From contig JALHQW010000025.1 of the NCBI GenBank assembly GCA_022841745.1, positions 34,776 through 98,775 on the forward strand: a stretch of 64,000 nucleotides of DNA, given 5' to 3'. This DNA comes from Saprospiraceae bacterium (GTDB lineage: Bacteria; Bacteroidota; Bacteroidia; Chitinophagales; Saprospiraceae). Position 1 is the first letter of the stretch; the number at the start of each line of letters is the position of its first letter. The position numbers were made by a program, and so were the translations under genes. The notes beneath the pieces are model-generated. The model had not been told where the DNA came from, searched no databases, and was given only the letters and a program-made list of their open reading frames with translations. Below, one piece after another: positions 1-8,768 of the stretch.

Positions 1-70
1 TCTATGCGCTTTTTTTATGTTCTTAATTAAATTCAGTAAGTTTGGCCATTCGTAGATCAACTTACACGAA

Positions 71-1384
71 ATGCAAAATAGAAGAACTTTTATCAACCGC
101 CTTGCTGGTGTTGCCGGCCTTGCCACTATCTCCCCATTCGTAAACGAAGTGCAAGGCAAGGACTTACTTAAACGCCTGAAGCTTGCCCAAAGCAAACCTA
201 CCAGTGAGGTCGTCACGGATGAGGGCTTCTGGATGGCCGTTCGGCAAGCATATACCGTTTCGCCTTCCATTATCAACCTAAACAATGGGGGCGTCTGCCC
301 GCAACCCAAAGTGGTGCAGGATGCTGTGGAGCATTACAACCGAATGAGCAACGAAGGCCCATCTCATTTCATGTGGAGGATATTGGACGCTGGAAGGGAG
401 CCACTTCGTCACAAATTGGCCGATTTCAGTGGATGCTCAACTGAAGAAGTAGCTGTAGTCAGGAACACGACAGAAGCACTTGCCAATGTGATTTTTGGTT
501 TAAGATTAAAAGCTGGAGACGAGGTGATTATCACCAAACAAGATTATCCTAACATGCTAAACGCTTGGAAACAGCGTGCGCACAGAGAGGGCATCGTTTT
601 GAAGTGGTTGAATTTTGAATTCCCCATCGAAAACAACGATACGATTATCCGTGAATTTGAAAAAGCCATTACGCCCAAGACCAAGTTGGTACATATCACC
701 CACATGATTAACTGGAACGGCCAACTTTTGCCAGCCAAGGAAATTGCAAAGGTCGCCCACAAGCATGGGGCCGAAGTCTTGGTGGATGGGGCACATAGTT
801 TTGCCCATATTGACTACAAAATCAGTGATTTGGATTGCGACTATTTTGGCTCTAGCCTACACAAATGGATGTGCGCCCCGTTTGGCAGCGGCCTTTTGTA
901 TGTGAAAAAGGACAAAATCAAGAACCTTTACCCTTTGAATGCAGCATCCGAACCAGAGAGCGAGGACATTCGCAAATTCGAGAATTTGGGTACGAGGTCT
1001 TTTGCCATTGAACAGGCTATTGGCCATGCCATAGATTTCCATCAAATGATTGGAAATGAGCGCAAACAACAAAGGCTCTATTTCCTCAAACAGTATTGGA
1101 CTGAAAAGGTAAGCGATTTGCCGGGCGTCAAGATTGGGACTCCCAAAAGCCCAGAATTCAGTGGTGCAATCGCATTGCTCCAGGTCAGTGGGAAAACGCC
1201 AGTTGAGGTAAGTGAATTCCTTTTCAGCAAGTACAAAATACATACGGTAGCCATTGAATGGGAAAACATAAAAGGGGTTAGGATTACGCCAAACGTTTAT
1301 ACTACGTTGAAGGAGCTTGACAAATTGGTGGCCGCAATTAGAGATTGCGTTGCTTCCTCAGAAAGCAGTGCCCGGAAGCGATAA
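71..1384 (+). CDS. Class V aminotransferase / isopenicillin N epimerase-like PLP enzyme, exported
   Basis: A 437-residue fold-type I PLP enzyme of the class V aminotransferase family, which includes cysteine desulfurases and isopenicillin N epimerase. The cofactor Asp sits in VDGAH (D239) and the Schiff-base Lys in SSLHKW (K265). The N terminus NRRTFINRLAGVAGLA, followed by hydrophobic residues, looks like a twin-arginine signal (RR at 4-5), so folded export to the periplasm is inferred. The substrate cannot be deduced. Short isolated gene, about 100 bp before the FKBP gene. The family call is secure; the specific reaction is not. Confidence 0.85.
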   Translation: MQNRRTFINRLAGVAGLATISPFVNEVQGKDLLKRLKLAQSKPTSEVVTDEGFWMAVRQAYTVSPSIINLNNGGVCPQPKVVQDAVEHYNRMSNEGPSHFMWRILDAGREPLRHKLADFSGCSTEEVAVVRNTTEALANVIFGLRLKAGDEVIITKQDYPNMLNAWKQRAHREGIVLKWLNFEFPIENNDTIIREFEKAITPKTKLVHITHMINWNGQLLPAKEIAKVAHKHGAEVLVDGAHSFAHIDYKISDLDCDYFGSSLHKWMCAPFGSGLLYVKKDKIKNLYPLNAASEPESEDIRKFENLGTRSFAIEQAIGHAIDFHQMIGNERKQQRLYFLKQYWTEKVSDLPGVKIGTPKSPEFSGAIALLQVSGKTPVEVSEFLFSKYKIHTVAIEWENIKGVRITPNVYTTLKELDKLVAAIRDCVASSESSARKR

Positions 1385-1402
1385 ATTTTAACCAACACTC
1401 CT

Positions 1403-1410
1403 TACTTTTG
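1403..1410 (+). promoter_or_regulatory. Bacteroidota -7 element (TACTTTTG) for the FKBP gene
   Basis: TACTTTTG followed by CGCCGCAAA matches the Bacteroidota -7 consensus TAnnTTTG. The start site would fall about 75 bp before the FKBP start codon. The -33 box is poor (only a TTTTA run upstream). Confidence 0.5.
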
Positions 1411-1491
1411 CGCCGCAAATATTTGGATGCCGTTGGTTGAATTCTAACCGAAATTCTTCGTTTTACATCCATCACTTTTCAAAAAGACAGC

Positions 1492-1998
1492 ATGGTTATT
1501 GAAAAAAACACCGTTGTTAGCCTACATTACCGGCTGACCAATAATGACGTTTTGGGCGAACTGGTAGAAGAAACATTTGGGAGCGAACCATTGGTTTTCC
1601 TGTATGGTGCTGGTCAAATGATTCCAGAATTCGAGCGTCAACTTGCCGGAAAAGTTGCTGGCGACCAGTTTTCTTTTGGCATTAAGTCAGAAGAAGCCTA
1701 TGGTGAATACGACCAGGATGCCGTTGTTATGCTCCCCATCTCAACCTTTGAAATTGATGGTACCGTAGATGAACGCATGTTGCAGATAGGCACTGTAATA
1801 CCGATGTCAGACGATGAAGGGAACCGTCTTAATGGCCAAGTCAAGGAGGTAACCCCAGAAGGCGTCGTGATTGACTTCAACCACCCGATGGCTGGTGTGA
1901 ACCTTTATTTCACAGGTACAGTTGAATCGCTGAGACCAGCGTCAGAGACTGAAATTGAACATGGGCATGTTCATGGCCCCGGTGGTCACCACCATTGA
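1492..1998 (+). CDS. SlyD-like FKBP-type peptidyl-prolyl cis-trans isomerase
   Basis: 168 residues. The N-terminal FKBP half (SLHYRL, then LVFLYGAGQMIPEFE) is interrupted by the insert-in-flap domain, then closed by DFNHPMAGVNLYF, the SlyD-class signature DFNHPLAGxxLxF. The C terminus is His-rich (HGHVHGPGGHHH), as in SlyD proteins that bind Ni or Zn. There is no signal peptide, so it should be a cytosolic folding catalyst or metal-binding chaperone. It is transcribed alone, with its own promoter-like element upstream and a strong hairpin terminator right after the stop. Confidence 0.92.
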   Translation: MVIEKNTVVSLHYRLTNNDVLGELVEETFGSEPLVFLYGAGQMIPEFERQLAGKVAGDQFSFGIKSEEAYGEYDQDAVVMLPISTFEIDGTVDERMLQIGTVIPMSDDEGNRLNGQVKEVTPEGVVIDFNHPMAGVNLYFTGTVESLRPASETEIEHGHVHGPGGHHH

Positions 1999-2011
1999 TT
2001 CAAAAAAATGA

Positions 2012-2050
2012 AAAACGGCGGAAGGGTTGCCCTGCCGCCGTTTTCATTTT
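2012..2050 (+). terminator. Rho-independent terminator after the FKBP gene
   Basis: A 10-bp stem AAAACGGCGG (2012-2021) / CCGCCGTTTT (2035-2044) is followed by a T-rich tail. It begins about 13 nt after the stop codon. Confidence 0.85.
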
Positions 2051-2120
2051 GATAGATTTGCATCGCAATAATGGCTTTTCAAATTAAGAAAAATGCTTGT
2101 TGCTCATTAATTGTTGAATT

Positions 2121-3746
2121 ATGGACATTGAAAAAAACAAGAATGAGGACTCCCTGAAACTCCAAGTCTCATTGTTGAAACATCGCCTTGTCAAAATAAG
2201 GCTTGGCGGAGGAACGAAAAAATTAGAAAAAATCCAGTCTGAAGGCAGGCTTTCCGCAAGGGAACGGATCAACTATTTGGTTGACAAAGGGACGGATTGG
2301 TTGGAAATTGGCGCTTTTGCAGGTTTTGAAATGTACGAAGAGCACGGCGGCTGCCCAGCAGGTGGGGTAGTGGTGGCATTGGCCAAGGTTAGCAACAGGC
2401 TTTGCATCATTGTAGCCAATGACTCGACCGTAAAGGCGGGCGCTTGGTTTCCCATAACGGGCAAGAAGAATTTGCGGGCACAGGAAATTGCGATGGAAAA
2501 CCGCATTCCAATTATATACCTTGTAGATAGTGCGGGTGTCTATCTGCCCATGCAAGACGAGATATTCCCAGACAAAGAGCATTTTGGCCGTATTTTCAGG
2601 AACAATGCCAAGATGTCGGCCATGGGGATTCCTCAACTCGCCGCCATCATGGGCAGCTGTGTTGCAGGTGGCGCCTATTTGCCCATCATGTCCGATGAGG
2701 CACTGATTGTGGAAGGTAGTGGCAGCATATTTTTAGCTGGGCCCTACCTCGTGAAAGCAGCCATCGGTGAAGATGTGGACAAGGAGACCCTCGGCGGTGC
2801 CACCACGCAAACCGAGCTTTCGGGTATTTGCGACTATAAGGTGAAGGACGACAAAGAATGCCTCGATACCATCCGGGAGTTGGTGGACAAGTTGGGCGCA
2901 ACAGAACGGGCTGGCTTTGACAGGATTGCCGCAGCTTTGCCCAAGTTGAAGCCAGAGGAAATGTACCAGATTTTCCCGCATGACACTGGCAAGCAGTATG
3001 ACACGGACGAAATTTTGAAGCGCCTGGTAGATGATTCAAAGCTGACCTACTATAAAAAAGACTATGGTAAGACCATTACTTGTGCCTATGCCCGCATTGA
3101 CGGATGGGCAGTTGGGATTGTGGCCAATAGCAGGCTGGTGTCCAAATCGGCCAAAGGGGAAATGCAATTTGGAGGGGTTATTTACTCCGATTCCGCTGAC
3201 AAGGCCGCAAGGTTCATCATGAATTGCAACCAGAAAAAAATTCCGCTCGTCTTTCTGCACGATGTGACTGGATTCATGGTTGGAAGCCGCAGCGAACACG
3301 GTGGAATCATCAAGGATGGGGCAAAAATGGTCAACGCTGTGTCAAATTCTACCGTGCCCAAGTTCAGCATCGTGATTGGTAATAGCTTTGGGGCAGGTAA
3401 TTACGCCATGTGCGGCAAAGCATATGACCCTCGTTTGATTGTGGCTTGGCCAACTGCAAAAATTGCTGTAATGGGAGGGTCGCAAGCGGCAAAAACGCTG
3501 CTACAAATACAGGTTGCATCTTTGAAAGCCAAAGGCCAGGAAATAACACCCGAAGATGAAAAAAAGCTGCTCGAAGGCATTCAGGCCAAATATGATTCGC
3601 ACACCACGCCATACTATGCCGCCGCCCGATTGTGGGTTGATGCCATCATAGACCCCCTTGAAACCCGAAAATGGATTTCGACAGGAATAGAAATGGCAAA
3701 CCATTCCCCGATTGAGCGGTTTAATGTGGGAGTTTTTCAAGTTTAA
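2121..3746 (+). CDS. Acyl-CoA carboxylase, carboxyltransferase (beta) subunit, methylcrotonyl-CoA type
   Basis: 541 residues, the normal size for biotin-dependent acyl-CoA carboxylase beta subunits, with two crotonase-like halves. SEGRLSARERI near residue 35 is the family opening. MGSCVAGGAYLPIMSDE and GPYLVKAAIGE are acyl-CoA binding segments of the N half, and GNSFGAGNYAMCGKAYDPR and MGGSQAAKTL lie in the C half. The MGGSQAA segment resembles 3-methylcrotonyl-CoA carboxylase more than propionyl-CoA carboxylase, so leucine catabolism is the preferred role, though substrate is not proven. The biotin-carrying alpha subunit is not adjacent. Confidence 0.88.
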   Translation: MDIEKNKNEDSLKLQVSLLKHRLVKIRLGGGTKKLEKIQSEGRLSARERINYLVDKGTDWLEIGAFAGFEMYEEHGGCPAGGVVVALAKVSNRLCIIVANDSTVKAGAWFPITGKKNLRAQEIAMENRIPIIYLVDSAGVYLPMQDEIFPDKEHFGRIFRNNAKMSAMGIPQLAAIMGSCVAGGAYLPIMSDEALIVEGSGSIFLAGPYLVKAAIGEDVDKETLGGATTQTELSGICDYKVKDDKECLDTIRELVDKLGATERAGFDRIAAALPKLKPEEMYQIFPHDTGKQYDTDEILKRLVDDSKLTYYKKDYGKTITCAYARIDGWAVGIVANSRLVSKSAKGEMQFGGVIYSDSADKAARFIMNCNQKKIPLVFLHDVTGFMVGSRSEHGGIIKDGAKMVNAVSNSTVPKFSIVIGNSFGAGNYAMCGKAYDPRLIVAWPTAKIAVMGGSQAAKTLLQIQVASLKAKGQEITPEDEKKLLEGIQAKYDSHTTPYYAAARLWVDAIIDPLETRKWISTGIEMANHSPIERFNVGVFQV

Positions 3747-3766
3747 CGAATCTTCAACCTCGCAAA

Positions 3767-3904
3767 ATGGATACGGTAGAAAGCAAATCAGATAAAAAAA
3801 CTTGGTTCAAACGCCTTGGGTGGGCAGGTATCCTGTTCTTCACAGTCAAGGGCTGTATTACGCTCGGCTTAATGATTTGGGCTGGGAAATGCGCATTGGA
3901 TTGA
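3767..3904 (+). CDS. Small single-pass membrane protein (45 aa), hypothetical
   Basis: A 45-codon ORF starting 20 bp after the carboxylase stop and ending 20 bp before the next ORF, so it sits in line with its neighbours. It has a charged N terminus (ESKSDKKTWFKRLGW) followed by one hydrophobic segment (AGILFFTVKGCITLGLMIW). This positive-inside layout is that of a tiny single-span inner-membrane protein. The VKG in the membrane segment resembles small Bacteroidota proteins with a KG motif, but I cannot name a family. Compact spacing and plausible topology support it; length is the weak point. Confidence 0.6.
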   Translation: MDTVESKSDKKTWFKRLGWAGILFFTVKGCITLGLMIWAGKCALD

Positions 3905-3923
3905 TTTTGTCAATTTTTATTTA

Positions 3924-4241
3924 GTGATGAAAATTGTTAAAATACTGATATTCAGCGGATTGTGTTCTTGTCTTCCATTTATTTCGAAGGCCCAAAATGC
4001 TACGCTACAATACGACCCAAAGCAAAGGCTATTCAGTCACTCCTCCATTAATTGGCTTCTTCCTGTAAATAATGGGACAAAATCATCCTTTAAACTATCA
4101 GTAACCCAACCCAAGGCTTGGTGCTATGCCGATCTCGCCTTCTTCTGCAAATTGGAAGTCAGGATGGAAAAAGCTGCCCGGTTTCCCATCAAATTCAGGT
4201 TGGGTGATGTAGGCTACGTTGATTGGTTGGAAGGGAAGTAA
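3924..4241 (+). CDS. Small exported protein of unknown function (105 aa)
   Basis: It begins with a signal peptide (MMKIVKILIFSGLCSCLPFISKAQ, likely cleaved after KAQ). The mature part of about 80 residues ends in FPIKFRLGDVGYVDWLEGK, a compact well-formed ending that looks conserved rather than truncated. Cys residues in the mature region (AWCYADLAFFCK) could pair. I do not recognise a named family. The gene is the last of the plus-strand run and is followed 30 bp later by a perfect hairpin terminator, which supports it being a genuine transcription unit end. Confidence 0.6.
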   Translation: MMKIVKILIFSGLCSCLPFISKAQNATLQYDPKQRLFSHSSINWLLPVNNGTKSSFKLSVTQPKAWCYADLAFFCKLEVRMEKAARFPIKFRLGDVGYVDWLEGK

Positions 4242-4270
4242 AGCCATTAATCGAAAGAGGGGCAAAAAAA

Positions 4271-4310
4271 AGCGGCTCCTGCATTGAAGATGCAGGAGCC
4301 GCTTTTTTTT
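4271..4310. terminator. Bidirectional terminator between convergent genes
   Basis: A 13-bp perfect stem AGCGGCTCCTGCA (4271-4283) / TGCAGGAGCCGCT (4291-4303) is flanked by an A-run on the left and a T-run on the right, so it works for both the plus gene ending at 4241 and the minus gene ending at 4324. Confidence 0.92.
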
Positions 4311-4323
4311 CTAGGGTGGCTAA

Positions 4324-7260
4324 TCAGAGCCTAATCACTCGCCTCACAATTTGCCCCTCCACCAATTTCAAGTTTAGGAAGTAAATACCAGGAGCGAGAT
4401 CTGGTGACAACGCCATGTCGTGGGTTCCAGCGGTTAGCTCCATTTTTTGCTGGAATAGTGCCCTTCCATAAATATCGTTGATTTCAAATGAAGCCGGCCC
4501 AGCTTGGCTCAATTGGAAACGCAAATTCAATTTATCCGAAAAAGGGTTTGGAGAAATCGAAAATCCAAGCTCATAAGCCAAAGCTTCCCCAGATGTACTT
4601 GTTGTGCATAAGGTGCTGAAAAATATGGAACTTGAATAGTCGGTGTTGAATCCAATACAATTAGCACGAACATTCACTTCATATTCCTTGCAAAACTCCA
4701 GCGGATCCATTAAAATATTATTGGTTTTTGTCTGCTTAGTCGTCCAACCAGTGATCCCTATTTTTCTATATCGAACGGTATATCCATTAGCATCTGGAAC
4801 CTCGTTCCATGTCAAAACAGCGGTCGTTGTGGTTGTATCAGAGATGACCAAGCCACTGGGCACCGGGCAGTTTGGAGCTGCTCCTGGATTGATGGTTATA
4901 CAATAGTCTTCCACTTCCCCAAAATTAAAACTTGCGGCGCACGGGCCAGAAGGGGCAGAATTCCAGCGCATGATCACCCGCATTCGGGTAGTTCCAATGA
5001 CTGCGGTGCCAGGTACAACAATATTTCCTGTCACAGCTGTGGTAGTCGTTGCGCCAGTGTCAAAAGCTTTTTCTGAGGGGTCATTAAAATCACCATCCTG
5101 ATTAAAATCAATGTACACGGTGAACCATTCAGGATAGGTGCCACTTGAAAAACCAGGGGTCAAAGTGATTGAGTTGGAGGTAAAGGTCAATAACTCAGTT
5201 GTTTGTCCGGATGCTCCAGAGAAGTCTCCATATCCTCCATTGTTGCCACTGGCATTGTTGATGAACCCAATTTGAACGTTTTCAATCCACTCTGTTTCGC
5301 TGTTTTCGGCAGAAGACGAGCAATAAATAAAATCTCGGCATGCCCCACAGCCAAGTGTAGTAAACGAAATTGGCAAGGTAAAATCGGTGACACCAGTATC
5401 GCAAACTGTTTGTACTTGAATTTGATATTCAGCACAAGCAACGAGGTCGTTCAACTCCATGCTGTTCTCTGTTGAAACAAGAGCCACTGAGCCGCCTAAA
5501 CTTGAAGTCAGCAACAAATTATAGCTATTGGCAGCATAGACCTGCTCCCAGCTTACATACGCCGACTCGGTACCAACTTGGGAAACAGCCAAATTCTCAG
5601 GTGCCACACAACAGCCGTCCGTCTCGAAAGCAAAATAAACATTGTCGAAACCACTGGTGTCACTGGCGCAGATAGCCTGTAGTTGAATTTCGTATTCCGT
5701 ACAAGCTGAAAGCCCATTTAGGCTGAATGGACTCGCAACACTGTCAATTAGAACCCAGTTGGTGTCACCCAAAACACGGTACCTGATATTGTTGAAAATA
5801 GTGGAGTCTGGCGATACCCAACTGACGACAGCAGTTGTATCAATGATTTCGCTTATTTCTACAGCATAAGGCCTTGGGCATGGCCCGCAGTTTTGAAGGA
5901 GTATGTTCAAGCTGTTAAAAGCATTTACCCGACCTCCGAATTTTACCTCGTTAACCAGATTGGGTTTTACATCCACCCCCGCATAGAGGGCATCCCGAAC
6001 AAGCATGGCTGCCGCCGCAGGGTCGGCCAATGACAAATCTCCTAATGACGAGCATGGTGCAGAATACATTAATGCTATGATGCCTGCCGTCAGTGGCGAT
6101 GCAAAGGAGGTGCCACTGGTGGTGCTTGGTCCGCCGTTGGTACTTAGCGTAACGATGCTTTCACCAGGTGCGGCCACATCCACATGGGTAGTGCCGTAGC
6201 CTGAAAATGTCCTTTGATCTTTGTTGTTTGAGGCCGTTACTGAAATCAAGAACTCACTGGTACAGGCCGTTGGCAGGTCCAACACTTGGTCAATATTGAC
6301 ATTGTTGTTAGCGGTAGAGCCGCAACTCAATATCCCTTCCACGCCCAACGAATCGTAAAAGGCACACCATAACGGTGAGCTTGCAGGGTCGCCAAAATCA
6401 ATCCCCCAAGAGCTGTTGGTAGCTACGACAAATGCACCTTCCTGGCCTCCGGTCTGGTTGAACCTCCTTCTCTGGAGGAGTGGGTAAGTATACGACTCGA
6501 CCACATTTGATTCAGTGATGCCGCCAAATTCAACATGCATAATTTTCACGTCCCAATTGATGCCACTTGCAAACAACCCGTTATCGCCTTTGGCACCAAT
6601 CATACCCGAAACTTGCGTCCCATGTGATTGTGATGGGATATTATCCGAATTTGAACCTATGTTCCAACCATTATAGTCGTCAACATAGCCATTGTTGTCG
6701 TCATCCATTCCATTGCCTGGTATTTCCGAATTGTTTACCCATAGATTGCCCTGGAGGTCAGTATGGTTTCGGTTGGTTCCCTCCACTACACAAACCACGA
6801 TGTCGTGCCCAGTAGTGGTGGTGCCGCCCGTGGTAATGTCCCAAGCGAGGTCAGCATCCACATCGGCATCGGGGGTTCCACCGCCTTGGCCATTGTTGAC
6901 CCATTGCCATTGTGAATTGAAGATTGGGTCGTTGGGAGTGGTTTCACGAAGTGAAATAAAATGGTTGAATTGCGCCATTTCCACGCCACGGATGGAGCGG
7001 ACATTTTCGAGGAAGGCATTTTCATCAATGGTTGTCCAGTCAAAATTCAGCAGCCAAATGCGCAGCGGTGCTGAGGCATTTTTTACCAGCTTAATATTGG
7101 TTGGCTTTCCGTTGAAGGTTTCAAGCTGTTGAAGCACTGGGCGGATGTCGTCACCATACTTCAATTGGACAAGTACATCGCCTTGTACATGGTTTAGGTT
7201 TTGGGTAAACGATTGTAATTGCAGGAACAGGCAAAGTATTGCCAATAGGGTAAATTTCAT
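4324..7260 (-). CDS. Secreted subtilisin-like (S8) peptidase with FN3 and GEVED domains and a T9SS sorting signal; catalytic Asp replaced
   Basis: 978 residues from the ATG at 7260, chosen because it begins a clean signal peptide (MKFTLLAILCLFLQLQSFTQ). The S8 domain spans about residues 110-455: His213 (SHGTQVSG), Asn282 (NSSWG) and Ser385 (GTSFASP) are present. The Asp motif reads VVCVVEGTNRNHTDL, with Glu160 (GAG at 6781-6783) and a one-residue deletion where Asp is expected. Fibronectin-type III repeats follow, then a GEVED domain (FNFGEVEDYC) and a last FN3. The C-terminal 80 residues (SPNPFSDKLNLRF to VRRVIRL) are a T9SS type-A sorting domain, so it should reach the cell surface. It may be a weakened or inactive protease. 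Confidence 0.9.
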   Translation of the reverse strand: MKFTLLAILCLFLQLQSFTQNLNHVQGDVLVQLKYGDDIRPVLQQLETFNGKPTNIKLVKNASAPLRIWLLNFDWTTIDENAFLENVRSIRGVEMAQFNHFISLRETTPNDPIFNSQWQWVNNGQGGGTPDADVDADLAWDITTGGTTTTGHDIVVCVVEGTNRNHTDLQGNLWVNNSEIPGNGMDDDNNGYVDDYNGWNIGSNSDNIPSQSHGTQVSGMIGAKGDNGLFASGINWDVKIMHVEFGGITESNVVESYTYPLLQRRRFNQTGGQEGAFVVATNSSWGIDFGDPASSPLWCAFYDSLGVEGILSCGSTANNNVNIDQVLDLPTACTSEFLISVTASNNKDQRTFSGYGTTHVDVAAPGESIVTLSTNGGPSTTSGTSFASPLTAGIIALMYSAPCSSLGDLSLADPAAAAMLVRDALYAGVDVKPNLVNEVKFGGRVNAFNSLNILLQNCGPCPRPYAVEISEIIDTTAVVSWVSPDSTIFNNIRYRVLGDTNWVLIDSVASPFSLNGLSACTEYEIQLQAICASDTSGFDNVYFAFETDGCCVAPENLAVSQVGTESAYVSWEQVYAANSYNLLLTSSLGGSVALVSTENSMELNDLVACAEYQIQVQTVCDTGVTDFTLPISFTTLGCGACRDFIYCSSSAENSETEWIENVQIGFINNASGNNGGYGDFSGASGQTTELLTFTSNSITLTPGFSSGTYPEWFTVYIDFNQDGDFNDPSEKAFDTGATTTTAVTGNIVVPGTAVIGTTRMRVIMRWNSAPSGPCAASFNFGEVEDYCITINPGAAPNCPVPSGLVISDTTTTTAVLTWNEVPDANGYTVRYRKIGITGWTTKQTKTNNILMDPLEFCKEYEVNVRANCIGFNTDYSSSIFFSTLCTTSTSGEALAYELGFSISPNPFSDKLNLRFQLSQAGPASFEINDIYGRALFQQKMELTAGTHDMALSPDLAPGIYFLNLKLVEGQIVRRVIRL

Positions 7261-7311
7261 AACAGGATATTGATCTAGTGAAAGCCAAAAACAATTTCGG
7301 ACTAAGGGCAA

Positions 7312-7319
7312 CAAAGGTA
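7312..7319 (-). promoter_or_regulatory. -7 element (TACCTTTG, minus strand) for the S8 peptidase gene
   Basis: CAAAGGTA on the plus strand is TACCTTTG on the minus strand, an exact TAnnTTTG, about 50 bp upstream of the chosen start at 7260. This also supports that start over the longer frame beginning at 7314. No good -33 box at ideal spacing. Confidence 0.45.
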
Positions 7320-7433
7320 GCCAAGTACAAATCCAATTTTCTACTTCAAAAAAAAAACAGTCGGAACAATTACAATTTATCTATTCAAATTCTAAAACGG
7401 CTGGTAAATTTCGCCCTAAAACGAATCAAACCT

Positions 7434-8756
7434 ATGGTAATCAAATCAACAAACTTGCTTGTACTTGCAACGCTATTGTCACTAACAGGATGTAAAGGAC
7501 CTGAAAATGAAGATAGCGCAACTTCGCAAACAGAAGTTTTCAAAACACCCTCCTTCAAGCTGATTCAAACCGACACTTTCAATTTCAACAATTTCGTGGA
7601 CTGCAATATGGCTGAGGCTTGGGTTGGAGATACTTTCCGGATTTTCCCCGGTAAATATGGGGAAGACCCTGTATGGGGCGCCGCAAAGGAACTTAAGTTC
7701 TCCAGTGGCCGAAATGCAGATGAGGCATTCAGCAACCCTGCTACTGCTTATGTCGCACCGGATATGCCGAAGAACGTCCCCATCAACACACGCGGATTGC
7801 ATGGGGCCGTTTGGTTTGAAACAGTTTACCAAGACCCAAAAGACGCAAGCGGGAAAACACTTTATGCTGTTTACCACAATGAAAACTATCCAGCCACGCT
7901 GCCTTTTGATGAAAAAACTGGTGAGGGATATATTGACAAGAACTGGCCACTGGGCCTCACGGAACGCATAACCCCTGCTGCTGTTTGCCGCATTGGCATC
8001 ATGAAATCAACCAATGGCGGTTGGAGTTGGGAAAACAAAGGGCTTTTCATCGAGGATAAACAGCCTCGCATGATTCTTAAACCACATAATACTTCCAAGA
8101 CCTTTGCTGGTGGGGTGGGCGATCCATCCGCCGTCGCTGTGGATGACTATCTCTACCTATTTTATGGGGAATACGGTTATCCAGGTACCTACGATGCAAA
8201 AACCTACGACGCAAAGACCGAATGGGGCGGACAATGCATCAGCGTGGCAAGAATTGCCTTAAGTGACTTGGAAAACCCGCAAGGAAAGGCCAAACGATGG
8301 GATGGTCAAGGCTTCAATGCTGACTGGGATAGTTTTGGTAAGCCAGTCGCTTCCTTGCAAATACCCATGGAAAATGGGGGCGGGCCTGCTTCTTCGCCTA
8401 CTGGTGGGTTTCACTGGGGGCCATCTGTCAGTTGGAACACCCACCTGAACTGTTGGGTCATGCTGATGGGCAAGGTCGAAGGGCAGTCTTGGATTGGAAG
8501 TGAACTTTACATTTCGTTCAATCCGCACACAGACCTTGGCGAAGGTTTCAATTCCCAAGATTGGTCAAAGCCTCAATTACTAGTGGACAAACCCGGCCAT
8601 GTGATGTGGTATCCGTCCCTCCAGCCCTTGAGCACCCAGGAAGATATTGCGAACAAGCATACTTCCCTGCGCTTGGGTAAAAAAGCAAGGTTGTTCTTCA
8701 AGTATTCCGACTTGGGCAAATATTGCTCTGAGTATATTGTGGAATTCGAGAAATAG
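7434..8756 (+). CDS. Lipoprotein with a beta-propeller-like fold, function unknown
   Basis: 440 residues from the ATG at 7434; the frame is open further upstream, but this start begins a lipoprotein signal with lipobox LTGC (Cys20). The mature protein contains propeller-style blades: RIGIMKSTNGGWSWENKG resembles an Asp-box/BNR strand, VGDPSAVAVDDYLYLFYGEYG and HWGPSVSWNTHLNCWVMLMGK resemble blades of family 43-like or DUF4185-like proteins. A secreted glycan-interacting or hydrolytic role is possible but no catalytic triad is identifiable. It converges with purB only 12 bp downstream. Confidence 0.75.
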   Translation: MVIKSTNLLVLATLLSLTGCKGPENEDSATSQTEVFKTPSFKLIQTDTFNFNNFVDCNMAEAWVGDTFRIFPGKYGEDPVWGAAKELKFSSGRNADEAFSNPATAYVAPDMPKNVPINTRGLHGAVWFETVYQDPKDASGKTLYAVYHNENYPATLPFDEKTGEGYIDKNWPLGLTERITPAAVCRIGIMKSTNGGWSWENKGLFIEDKQPRMILKPHNTSKTFAGGVGDPSAVAVDDYLYLFYGEYGYPGTYDAKTYDAKTEWGGQCISVARIALSDLENPQGKAKRWDGQGFNADWDSFGKPVASLQIPMENGGGPASSPTGGFHWGPSVSWNTHLNCWVMLMGKVEGQSWIGSELYISFNPHTDLGEGFNSQDWSKPQLLVDKPGHVMWYPSLQPLSTQEDIANKHTSLRLGKKARLFFKYSDLGKYCSEYIVEFEK

Positions 8757-8768
8757 CTTTGACCAAGG

